The position numbers and the translations under genes are program-made. The notes under the pieces are model-generated. The model was given only the letters and a program-made list of their open reading frames with translations. It was not told the DNA's origin and ran no database searches. Shown here piece after piece: positions 29,248 through 36,609 of a DNA stretch of 64,000 nt (the stretch's first letter is position 1; every line of letters starts with the position of its first letter). The stretch lies in NCBI RefSeq assembly GCF_029960815.1, contig NZ_JASBRE010000001.1, positions 248,001 through 312,000 on the forward strand, given 5' to 3'. Source of the DNA: Pseudomonas sp. AL03. Lineage in GTDB: Bacteria > Pseudomonadota > Gammaproteobacteria > Pseudomonadales > Pseudomonadaceae.

Positions 29248-30159
29248 ATGAATGAGTCTGTGCGCTTCGAAGATAAAGTGGTGATCATCACGGGTGCAGG
29301 CGGCGGCCTGGGCCGGGCGCACGCGCTGCTGTTCGCCAAACAGGGCGCCAAGGTGCTGGTCAACGATCTCGGCGGCTCGGCTCAAGGCGAAGGTGCAAAC
29401 GCATCGTCGGCAGACCGAGTGGTGGCCGAAATTCGCGAGGCAGGCGGCATCGCCGAGGCCAACCATGACTCCGTCACCGACGGCGACAAAATCGTTCAGC
29501 ACGCCCTCGACGCTTTTGGCCGTGTCGATGTGGTGGTCAACAACGCCGGGATTCTGCGGGACAAGACCTTCCACAAAATGGACGACGGCGACTGGGACCT
29601 GGTTTACCGCGTCCACGTCGAAGGCGCCTACAAAGTCACCCGCGCCGCCTGGCCGCACCTGCGCGAGCAAAACTACGGCCGCATCATCTTCACCGCTTCG
29701 ACCTCGGGCATTTACGGCAACTTCGGCCAGTCCAACTACGGCATGGCCAAACTCGGCCTCTACGGCCTGACCCGCACTCTGGCCATCGAAGGCCGCAAGC
29801 ACAACATCCTGGTCAACGCCATCGCCCCCACCGGCGGCACCCGCATGACCGAAGGCCTGATCCCGCCGCAAGTCTTTGAACAACTCAAACCTGAACTGGT
29901 CAGCCCGCTCGTGGTGTACCTCGCCAGCGAGAACTGCCAGGAAACCTCCGGGTTGTTTGAAGTCGGCGGCGGCTGGATGGGCAAGGTCCGCTGGGAACGA
30001 AGCCTGGGTGCCGGGTTCGATCCGCGGGTTGGTTTCTCTCCGGAAGAGGTGGCGGCGCATTGGCAGCAGATCTGCGATTTCGAAGGCGCAGTGCATCCAA
30101 AGGACAACATTGAAGCGCTGAAGGAAATGATGGCTAATTTGCAGAAGTATTCGATTTGA
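29248..30159 (+). CDS. Short-chain dehydrogenase, 3-hydroxyacyl-CoA-dehydrogenase-like
   Basis: A 303-residue SDR resembling the dehydrogenase half of peroxisomal multifunctional enzyme 2. The NAD(P) motif is TGAGGGLGRAHA, NNAGILRDK follows, and the catalytic Ser-Tyr-Lys are in TSGIYGNFGQSNYGMAK. Extra C-terminal residues (about 250-303) are typical of this subgroup. It probably acts on hydroxyacyl-CoA or a hydroxylated lipid. Start 29248 is chosen because the SDR core begins 10 residues in. Confidence 0.88.
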   Translation: MNESVRFEDKVVIITGAGGGLGRAHALLFAKQGAKVLVNDLGGSAQGEGANASSADRVVAEIREAGGIAEANHDSVTDGDKIVQHALDAFGRVDVVVNNAGILRDKTFHKMDDGDWDLVYRVHVEGAYKVTRAAWPHLREQNYGRIIFTASTSGIYGNFGQSNYGMAKLGLYGLTRTLAIEGRKHNILVNAIAPTGGTRMTEGLIPPQVFEQLKPELVSPLVVYLASENCQETSGLFEVGGGWMGKVRWERSLGAGFDPRVGFSPEEVAAHWQQICDFEGAVHPKDNIEALKEMMANLQKYSI

Positions 30160-30236
30160 TGGATGCCAGCAAGGTCATCGTTCTTGACCTTGCTGGTTCT
30201 TAATATTCGGTGCCGAAATCTGGTTTGCAGCGGCGA

Positions 30237-31004
30237 TCAAGGAAAATACTTGTGAACCAATGCCGCCAGATTCGCGGCCGTTTGCGCATCCATGATCCCG
30301 TCGTACGTTTCCGGGCGAAAGTGCAGCTGAAAGGCCCGAACAAGGTGTGTGAAGCCTTGTTCGGTTGACGCGCCGGAAACGTCGTACCCGTAAGTCTTGA
30401 ACAGTTTGAGTAAGTCGCTTCGGGCTGGAATGCCGGTCTCGCAATATTGCTGCAGATAGATATCTCGGGTGGCATCGTCGAACCAGGCACCGACGCCTTT
30501 CAAGTAAAGGGCATGCCAGGGAAATTTCGGCCCTGGGTCACTCTTTCGTCCGACCGCAATATCCGAGTGGCCCAGAACCTGGGTCGGGGTGATATCCGGG
30601 TAGCGTTCAAGGATGTTTTGTGCAAGTTCTTCAATGGCGGCGATTTGTTCCGGCTGATACGGCGGGAAGTCGAAAACCCCTTGGCTAAACGTCGCAAGGT
30701 TGACGATTTCAACGCCGATAGACGTGTCGTTCAGACTACTTCGGTTGCCCCAGTGGCTGACGCCCGCATGCCACGCGCGCTTGGTTTCGTCCACGAGATT
30801 AAAGACTTCCTGCCCGGTATAACCTGCTTTCAAGTAGCTCGGATCGGTTATGTCGGGTACCAGATAATGGGCGCTGACATTTGGGCCGGTCAGTGCATTG
30901 ACCGAACTGGAGAAGTTACCGGCTGTGTAGTGGAAAATCAGAAAGCGTACGCGAGTGTTAAAACTTTTAGTGGCGCGGTACTTGTTGTAGTCAATGGGTT
31001 TCAT
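30237..31004 (-). CDS. AmpDh3-like N-acetylmuramoyl-L-alanine amidase
   Basis: A 255-residue zinc amidase. The amidase_2 domain occupies about residues 15-165, with metal/catalytic motifs FLIFHYTA, AWHAGVSHWG and GHSDIAVGRKSDPGPKFPW. A C-terminal peptidoglycan-binding helical domain follows (about 190-250). It matches P. aeruginosa AmpDh3 almost from end to end and likewise has no signal peptide. AmpDh3 is described there as a peptidoglycan-degrading type VI effector. Here it lies downstream of the pyocin immunity genes, separated by a hairpin, so it is probably a separate transcript. No obvious immunity partner is next to it. Confidence 0.87.
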   Translation of the reverse strand: MKPIDYNKYRATKSFNTRVRFLIFHYTAGNFSSSVNALTGPNVSAHYLVPDITDPSYLKAGYTGQEVFNLVDETKRAWHAGVSHWGNRSSLNDTSIGVEIVNLATFSQGVFDFPPYQPEQIAAIEELAQNILERYPDITPTQVLGHSDIAVGRKSDPGPKFPWHALYLKGVGAWFDDATRDIYLQQYCETGIPARSDLLKLFKTYGYDVSGASTEQGFTHLVRAFQLHFRPETYDGIMDAQTAANLAALVHKYFP

Positions 31005-31196
31005 GAAGAGAATGCTCGCAATGAATTAGGTTAGTGTCAGCGCGCAATTACAAATGAATGGCTGACTTGTCATTAACCTTAATCGTTGAGGTGGTTCGTG
31101 TTGTTACAGAACGATGTAGTCGATTTCCGAGAGGTGTGTAGGTGGTAGATAGTCTCTCACTGGTTCGCATGAATACTGGCTGCGAATGGGCAGTAT

Positions 31197-31224
31197 AAGA
31201 AGCAAGCACGAATGCTTGCTTCTT
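31197..31224 (-). terminator. Hairpin ending the pyocin-immunity transcript
   Basis: AAGAAGCAAGCA and TGCTTGCTTCTT, perfect 12-base arms around CGAA. It begins nine bases beyond the stop of the distal immunity gene. The following minus-strand sequence is TTCTTAT, a weak U-tract. Confidence 0.7.
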
Positions 31225-31232
31225 TGTTTGGA

Positions 31233-31499
31233 TTACTGTGCTTCAGGTTTGAAGCCAGGTTTGCCGTTGTCTGCTCGCCAGGTTTTAATGGCTTTTAATA
31301 CCCCTTCTGGGCCGTCTTCAATACCTTCTTCTGGATAATACAAAACGCCTGTGCCGTTTGGGTGTTCTGAAGTGCTTACGATGTTGTCAACAAATGCATC
31401 GTGTTCTTTCTCTGATGAGAATCTCCCCAGGAACAAACGATTTATAACATTCAGGTATTCAGACTCTGTGTAATCTTCATATCTATCTTTAAGTGTCAT
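31233..31499 (-). CDS. Colicin/pyocin DNase immunity protein 2
   Basis: An 88-residue protein of the colicin E2/E9-type immunity family (Colicin_Pyocin). The conserved YTESEYLNVI helix and the SEHPNGTGVLYYPEEGIED motif, which contacts the DNase, are visible. It is a diverged copy of the proximal immunity protein. It follows a 40-codon remnant of a DNase C-terminus rather than an intact toxin, so it is an orphan immunity gene. I chose ATG 31499 because it aligns with the start of the sister protein; GTG 31505 has better ribosome-site spacing. Confidence 0.92.
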   Translation of the reverse strand: MTLKDRYEDYTESEYLNVINRLFLGRFSSEKEHDAFVDNIVSTSEHPNGTGVLYYPEEGIEDGPEGVLKAIKTWRADNGKPGFKPEAQ

Positions 31500-31501
31500 T
31501 T

Positions 31502-31621
31502 TCACATTTCTCCTTTTTTGGAGTGGGCTTCGATGTGCTGCTTTGGTGTCGGTGCACGAAGTTTGTCTATGTCGTAGGTCGAGCCGCTTTCACTGATCTG
31601 CTTAACGTACCGTTTAACTTT
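31502..31621 (-). pseudogene. C-terminal stub of a second DNase pyocin
   Basis: The minus-strand frame between a TAG and the TGA at 31504-31502 encodes QISESGSTYDIDKLRAPTPK then QHIEAHSKKGEM. This aligns with the last residues of the intact pyocin (PISEGGAVYDIDNLRVLTPK, QHIKTHSRKQEL). The two adjacent catalytic histidines of the HNH motif are absent (RYVK replaces them), and nothing further upstream remains. The stub runs directly into immunity gene 2 as a complete toxin gene would. Confidence 0.85.
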
Positions 31622-31631
31622 CTATGCATCA

Positions 31632-31653
31632 GGGCAAGAACATGTTCTTGCCC
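31632..31653. repeat. Perfect 22-bp palindrome between the two immunity cassettes
   Basis: GGGCAAGAACA and its exact complement TGTTCTTGCCC meet without a spacer. It lies 12 bases past the stop of immunity gene 1. No T-run follows on the minus strand. It could be an RNA hairpin at the end of the proximal cassette or a recombination scar. Confidence 0.6.
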
Positions 31654-31665
31654 TAACTCGTTTGA

Positions 31666-31926
31666 TTATTCAGGCTTGAAGCCTGGCTTGCCGTTAGCGG
31701 CTCGCCACTGCTTGATGGTGCTCAGCACCCCGTCTGGACTGTCCTCAACCCCTTCCTCGGGAAAGTACAATATGTTTGATCCGTTGGGATGTTCAGATGT
31801 GTTTACGATGTTCTCAACGATCTCCTCTAGCTCTTCTTCTGATGAATAATCACCCTTGAATAAGCGAAGTATAAGAACCTTGAATTCAGATTCCGTGTAG
31901 TTTTCGAGCTTGTTTTTTAAGTTCAT
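31666..31926 (-). CDS. Colicin/pyocin DNase immunity protein 1
   Basis: An 86-residue acidic immunity protein of the colicin E-type DNase family. Helix I region is YTESEFKVLILRLF and the DNase-binding motif is SEHPNGSNILYFPEEGVED. It should bind and block the nuclease of the adjacent pyocin until import. Its ATG lies one base past the pyocin stop, with GGAG in the toxin's last codons, so the pair is translationally coupled. It is the cognate immunity by position. Confidence 0.95.
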   Translation of the reverse strand: MNLKNKLENYTESEFKVLILRLFKGDYSSEEELEEIVENIVNTSEHPNGSNILYFPEEGVEDSPDGVLSTIKQWRAANGKPGFKPE

Positions 31927-31927
31927 T

Positions 31928-34114
31928 TTAAAGCTCCTGTTTTCTGGAGTGAGTTTTAATATGCTGCTTCGGTGTCAGTACCCGAAGGTTATCGATGTCG
32001 TAGACTGCTCCTCCCTCACTAATCGGTATTACATGGTGAAGGTCGTATTTTCTCTTTTTTCCGACGTGATCCGCGATATCTGCTCTTGCAGCAAGCCCTT
32101 TTTTAGTTTCAATTTTGCTGAGCTGGAATAGTTGTGAGCTTAGTTCAGGGTCGGCAGATACCGCCTTCCAAAATGCCCTGCGAAACGCTTTAAAACTCGA
32201 AAACTCCCGTCCTCGAAATTTATCCGCAATCTGCATCGGAATAGGCGCTCCTTCTCCCGTCGAGGCTGCACCCAACCAGTTTCCGGAAACTGGTTGTCCG
32301 GCGCCACTGGCAACACCGGGATCCTGTCGCCGATCCCTGAACATCGTGAATGTCGGAGGGATGCCGGACTCGATTGGAAAGACGGTGATGAAGCCACCAA
32401 ATCCGTAGAGATCCAGCTCTGGAAACGGATCGATTCGCCCCGTGTCGGGGGTGACGGTAGCGCCTTCATAGATCGGCAGGTCAGTGTCGATCAGCGGAAA
32501 GTCCGTTGACGGATCCTGCGGTTCTACCAGCGGCGTCCAGGTGATGACGGGACCGTTGGAGACGGTGCTGCCGGAAACGTAGACATTCTTGCGCGCGTCA
32601 AAGTAAGCAAGCCTTACCGGCACACTGGCGGGTACTGTCACTCCGTCAGTGGCAACAACGACGATCTCTACCCTGTTGCCTATCGTCCTCGAGCCGAGTC
32701 TCACTGGCAGGTCGATTTCCCCTCCGACGGCTGCCAGTTCATACAGGTCAGCAGTTGAATCAGGCGCGAGTTCTGACAGCGGAACACTGACAGAAAAAAG
32801 ATCACCATTCCCCAGCCTGGAGGGAGCCAATAGGGCGGCGAACCCGACCAGGACCGGCGCTGCTGCAGTCGCTAGAGCTGCGATAGCCGCGGATATCGCT
32901 GCGCGTAGCGCGTTCCTGAGCGCCAAGGAGGTCGTTGGACTAACGCCGAACGTTCCGGTTGTGCCGGTAAACGCCGGGCCGAATGCCGCCATCGAACCGA
33001 CATTGGCAAACGTGGGGCTTTGCCACCGAGCCTCTGTTTCCTCTCGCCATTGCGCCAGGAGGCGTGCCTGCTCGAGTTGTCGTTGGGCCTCAGCCTCTAC
33101 TGCCAGACGAGCCTGTTGCCGCTCGCGCTCTTGCGCCTGCCTTTCCTTCCGTTGCTGTATCTTCAGATTCGCCAGTTGAGCTTGGCGTTGAGCCACAGCG
33201 GTAGCTGTATCAATGACTTTCCTGCGAGTCTCCAGACTCTGTCTTTCTGTTTGTAGTTGCTTTTGTATCTGCTCGATTCGCTGTTCCATTTCAGCTTGGA
33301 GGCGAGCCTGCTCGGCTGCGAAATGCTGCGCGGCTGCTTCTGCCTTGGCTTCAGCCTCGGCCAGAGCTGTATTCAATGCTGCAATTCGTGCCCTTTCTTG
33401 AGCCTCAAGCTGAACCAGCTTCTGAAGCTGAGCCTCAGCGTTAGCTTCCGCCTTTATGCGGGCCTGTTCAGCAGCGACACGTTGAGCTTCCTGTTCCGCT
33501 GCTAATCGCGCCTGTTCAGCTGCCTGCATGACGCTGAGGGCATGCTGCAGATTGGCGGTTCGCTGGTTGAGCGACTGGATAGTTTGAGACAGCAATCTGA
33601 CTTCGATTGCGGCTCTGAGTGATTGATTCAAGGTCTGCATGGCAATGCCGGTCGGGCCCGGCCATTTTTCTATCGCCGAGCCTTTTTTCATGAACTCATT
33701 AATATGTCTATTAAATGGATCCCCTCCATAAAACGCATTGGCCGTTACGGTTTTACTGTGAAACTCTGTGGCCTTTCTTTGTGTAAGTTTGTTCAGGGCG
33801 TCCAGCTCCCGAACCATTGATTGTATTGGTGGAAGTGGATGAGTTTGACCTTCAAGTCTGGTCGCGGCCAGTTCGGCTTCGATGGATTGCGGTAGTTGAC
33901 TGGACCTGGTCTGATATTCCTGTTCCAGCGCTTGGGTTGTGGCTTTTACTACGTTTTGATTTTGATAATAGGTCGGTATGCCGTGGCCGAACGGGCCCGG
34001 TATCGATGTGTTTGATGTTCGAGGTGCGGGCGTCATGTGATCGGGTGCTTCGCCGATCGTGTGGATAGGTGTTTCAATAATCAGGGGCCCCGGTCGAACG
34101 GGTGGCTTTTGCAT
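31928..34114 (-). CDS. S-type pyocin with colicin-like HNH DNase domain
   Basis: A 728-residue bacteriocin that kills related bacteria by DNA cleavage. In order: a Pro-rich N-terminus, a probable receptor-binding region (to about 180), a long Ala/Glu/Gln/Arg coiled coil (about 185-375), a hydrophobic Ala-rich stretch (about 395-425), the Pyocin_S translocation domain (about 440-600) and a C-terminal DNase (about 610-728). The DNase motif is DLHHVIPISEGG ... TPKQHIKTH with its metal and catalytic histidines. The ATG at 34114 has AAGGA seven bases upstream; ATG 34120 and 34138 are alternatives. No lysis gene is adjacent. No clear LexA or P-box site was found upstream. Confidence 0.93.
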   Translation of the reverse strand: MQKPPVRPGPLIIETPIHTIGEAPDHMTPAPRTSNTSIPGPFGHGIPTYYQNQNVVKATTQALEQEYQTRSSQLPQSIEAELAATRLEGQTHPLPPIQSMVRELDALNKLTQRKATEFHSKTVTANAFYGGDPFNRHINEFMKKGSAIEKWPGPTGIAMQTLNQSLRAAIEVRLLSQTIQSLNQRTANLQHALSVMQAAEQARLAAEQEAQRVAAEQARIKAEANAEAQLQKLVQLEAQERARIAALNTALAEAEAKAEAAAQHFAAEQARLQAEMEQRIEQIQKQLQTERQSLETRRKVIDTATAVAQRQAQLANLKIQQRKERQAQERERQQARLAVEAEAQRQLEQARLLAQWREETEARWQSPTFANVGSMAAFGPAFTGTTGTFGVSPTTSLALRNALRAAISAAIAALATAAAPVLVGFAALLAPSRLGNGDLFSVSVPLSELAPDSTADLYELAAVGGEIDLPVRLGSRTIGNRVEIVVVATDGVTVPASVPVRLAYFDARKNVYVSGSTVSNGPVITWTPLVEPQDPSTDFPLIDTDLPIYEGATVTPDTGRIDPFPELDLYGFGGFITVFPIESGIPPTFTMFRDRRQDPGVASGAGQPVSGNWLGAASTGEGAPIPMQIADKFRGREFSSFKAFRRAFWKAVSADPELSSQLFQLSKIETKKGLAARADIADHVGKKRKYDLHHVIPISEGGAVYDIDNLRVLTPKQHIKTHSRKQEL

Positions 34115-34341
34115 ATTCATATCCTTTTGAATGTGCATATCGTTTGAGAAATAACGTGTTGCCAGTCAGCCATTAAAAGTTACAACAGAAGTCGAAAGTC
34201 TGGGTCCGAGAGATGCGTCAGTCATTACATATAAGTCGGAGAGAAGTTTCGATGAGACAGGAATAAAGGCAGGATTTTCTTTCGCGTAAAGAGATATTTC
34301 TTATGCTGTTATAGGAAACATCTTGTAGGAATGTCACCCAT

Positions 34342-34369
34342 AAAAAAGGCCGCTGCAAAAGCAGCGGCC
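34342..34369 (-). terminator. Hairpin with T-run on the minus strand
   Basis: GGCCGCTGC and GCAGCGGCC around an AAAA loop, flanked on the plus strand by AAAAAA, i.e. a six-T run on the minus strand. It would end a minus-strand transcript coming from 34.4-34.75 kb, just before the pyocin promoter region. The interval 34115-34563 otherwise holds no gene that I can support. Confidence 0.75.
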
Positions 34370-34563
34370 AAAGTAAGACGATTGATCAAGGAGCAATAAA
34401 TCAACGTCAGTGAACACGGGGCGATGAGTCGAAAATCTTCAATTCATCTGAAATCTGTCGCCAATGGTGTGGACGGGTCACTTGCCATTGCTTGTGCTTT
34501 CAGGCCGTTTGCCGTGAAAGCCCGGCAAGAATAAGCGCTTGAGCGCAAAGGAAAAATAGCCAT

Positions 34564-34710
34564 TCATGACATGAACTGTTGCAGCTTGAGTAACAGTGGC
34601 GGCAGGCCCCGCCAACACGCCATGCGTTGCGTTGATAGCCCCCCATCCAGCCCGTCCATAAACCGCGCAAAACGCCGTCCCATGCGGGCATTCATCCTTA
34701 GGAGGTACAT
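34564..34710 (-). CDS. Possible 48-residue small protein
   Basis: ATG at 34710 preceded by AAGGAGGT at good spacing opens a 48-codon frame beginning MYLLRMNARMGRRFARFMDG and ending QQFMS. It is strongly basic and partly amphipathic, resembling nothing that I recognise. A perfect Shine-Dalgarno and a minus-strand terminator further on support a real short gene. Against it are the small size and the lack of recognisable relatives. It could also be the edge of a decayed gene. Confidence 0.35.
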   Translation of the reverse strand: MYLLRMNARMGRRFARFMDGLDGGLSTQRMACWRGLPPLLLKLQQFMS

Positions 34711-34724
34711 CGCGAATACCTCCT
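34700..34724 (-). promoter_or_regulatory. Hairpin enclosing start codon and ribosome site of the small ORF
   Basis: AGGAGGTA and TACCTCCT, eight-base perfect arms around a nine-base loop that contains the ATG. On the minus-strand RNA the Shine-Dalgarno would be base-paired to codons 2-4, hiding it until the stem opens. It might equally be an operator dyad upstream of the DUF1302 gene on the other strand. Confidence 0.45.
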
Positions 34725-34792
34725 TGGTGCGCTTATCGCTCCCAGCGTGCGGCAGTAGGGTGTGGCCTTCTGTCACTCACCGGGGAAGACGC

Positions 34793-36586
34793 ATGACAAA
34801 AACAACAATGCGCGCCATCTTCAAACCGCAGGCGCTGGCCGCCGCGGTGGCCTTGGGTTGCTGTGCCCAGGCGCAGGCTGTTTCATTCAACATTGGCGAA
34901 ATCGAGGGGACATTCGACTCTTCGCTGTCCATCGGCGCGAGCTGGGGCATGCGCGATGCCGACAAATCCCTGGTGGGCACGGTCAATGGCGGGACCGGCC
35001 AGTCTTCGACCGGGGATGACGGGCGGCAGAACTTCAAGAAGGGCGAAACCTTCTCCAAGATCTTCAAGGGTATTCACGACCTCGAACTGAAGTACGGCGA
35101 CACCGGGGTGTTCGTACGTGGCAAGTACTGGTACGACTTCGAACTCAAGGACGAGGACCGCGAGTTCAAACCGATCAGTGACGGCGGTCGTAAAGAAGGC
35201 GCCAAGTCCTCCGGTGCGCAGCTTCTCGACGCCTTCGTCTATCACAACTATTCCATCGCCGGTCTGCCAGGCACTGTGCGCGCCGGCAAGCAGGTGGTCA
35301 GCTGGGGTGAAAGTACCTTCATCGGCAACTCGATCAACAGCATCAACCCGATCGACGTGTCAGCGTTCCGCCGACCTGGTGCCGAAATCAAGGAAGGCCT
35401 GATTCCGGTGAACATGCTGTTCGCCTCTCAAAGCCTGACCGGCCAACTCTCGGTGGAAGGTTTCTATCAACTGGAGTGGGATCAGACCGTTCTCGATAAC
35501 TGCGGCACCTTCTTCGGCGTCGATGTGGCGGCCGACGGCTGCAACAAGAATTACACCGTTGCCAGCCCGGCGATCGCACCGTTGCAACCGATCGCTGCAG
35601 CGTTTGGCCAAGGCTTCGAGGTCAGCAGGGAAGGCGTGATCGTCCCGCGCGGTGGTGACCGCGATGCCCGCGACTCCGGGCAGTGGGGGACGGCACTGCG
35701 CTGGCTCGGGGACGACACAGAGTACGGTCTGTACTTCATGAACTATCACAGCCGTACCCCGACGGTCGGCACCACCACTGCCGGCCTGACAACGCTGGCA
35801 CGGATCCCGGCCATCGTCGGCACCGCCAACAGGATCGCGCCGGGCACCGGTTCGGCACTGGCCCAGAGCGTGATGCTCGGTCGCGGCCAGTATTACCTTG
35901 AGTACCCGGAAGACATTCGTCTCTACGGCGCGAGCTTTTCCACCACCTTGCCCACCGGCACGGCGTGGACCGGCGAGATCAGCTATCGCCCCAACGCTCC
36001 AGTGCAAGTCAGCACCAACGACCTGACCCTGGCGTTGCTCAACCCGATCGCAGGCGGCGCGGTATCGCCTATCGCTACCACGCCAGGTGCTGACAACAAA
36101 GGCTACCGCCGCAAGGAAGTGACCCAGATCCAGAGCACCCTGACGCACTTCGTCGACCAAGTGCTGGGTGCCCAACGGCTGACACTGGTCGGCGAGGCGG
36201 CGGTGGTGCGAGTCGGTGGTCTGGAGTCGCGAACCAAACTGCGTTACGGCCGAGACTCGGTCTATGGCCAATACGGTTTTGGCGGTGATACCGACGGTTT
36301 TGTCACCTCGACCTCCTGGGGCTACCGCGCCCGCGCGATCCTCGACTACAACAACGTCATCGCCGGGATCAACCTCAAGCCCAACCTGTCCTGGTCCCAC
36401 GACGTCGCCGGCTACGGCCCCAACGGGCTGTTCAACGAAGGCGCCAAGGCGGTCAGCGTCGGCGTCGATGCCGACTACCGCAACACCTATACCGCGAGCC
36501 TCAGTTACACCGATTTCTTCGGCGGTGACTACAACACCCTGGAAGACCGCGACTTCCTGGCACTGAGCTTCGGTGCGAACTTCTGA
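34793..36586 (+). CDS. DUF1302 outer-membrane protein
   Basis: A 597-residue secreted protein with a signal peptide (cleaved near AQAVSF, about residue 24) and a beta-strand-rich body ending in Phe (LSFGANF), as expected of an outer-membrane barrel. The family is always paired with DUF1329 in Pseudomonas and is thought to act with RND-type exporters of hydrophobic compounds or in surface-lipid handling; function is unproven. Start 34793 is chosen for the signal peptide and GGGGAAG upstream. DUF1329 follows after 23 bases. Confidence 0.88.
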   Translation: MTKTTMRAIFKPQALAAAVALGCCAQAQAVSFNIGEIEGTFDSSLSIGASWGMRDADKSLVGTVNGGTGQSSTGDDGRQNFKKGETFSKIFKGIHDLELKYGDTGVFVRGKYWYDFELKDEDREFKPISDGGRKEGAKSSGAQLLDAFVYHNYSIAGLPGTVRAGKQVVSWGESTFIGNSINSINPIDVSAFRRPGAEIKEGLIPVNMLFASQSLTGQLSVEGFYQLEWDQTVLDNCGTFFGVDVAADGCNKNYTVASPAIAPLQPIAAAFGQGFEVSREGVIVPRGGDRDARDSGQWGTALRWLGDDTEYGLYFMNYHSRTPTVGTTTAGLTTLARIPAIVGTANRIAPGTGSALAQSVMLGRGQYYLEYPEDIRLYGASFSTTLPTGTAWTGEISYRPNAPVQVSTNDLTLALLNPIAGGAVSPIATTPGADNKGYRRKEVTQIQSTLTHFVDQVLGAQRLTLVGEAAVVRVGGLESRTKLRYGRDSVYGQYGFGGDTDGFVTSTSWGYRARAILDYNNVIAGINLKPNLSWSHDVAGYGPNGLFNEGAKAVSVGVDADYRNTYTASLSYTDFFGGDYNTLEDRDFLALSFGANF

Positions 36587-36609
36587 TCTGGCTGAGAAGG
36601 ATGAATTTG

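Noticed and set aside
31928..34114. Pyocin block as a prophage
   Set aside because: No integrase, capsid, tail or lysis genes are present; the content is only toxin and immunity genes.
34139..34341. LexA or PrtN P-box upstream of the pyocin
   Set aside because: I searched by eye for CTGT-N8-ACAG and for repeated P-box elements and found nothing convincing.
34500..34691. Second short frame (63 codons) opposite 34.5-34.7 kb
   Set aside because: Cys/Trp-rich translation, no ribosome site, overlaps the better-supported 48-codon frame.
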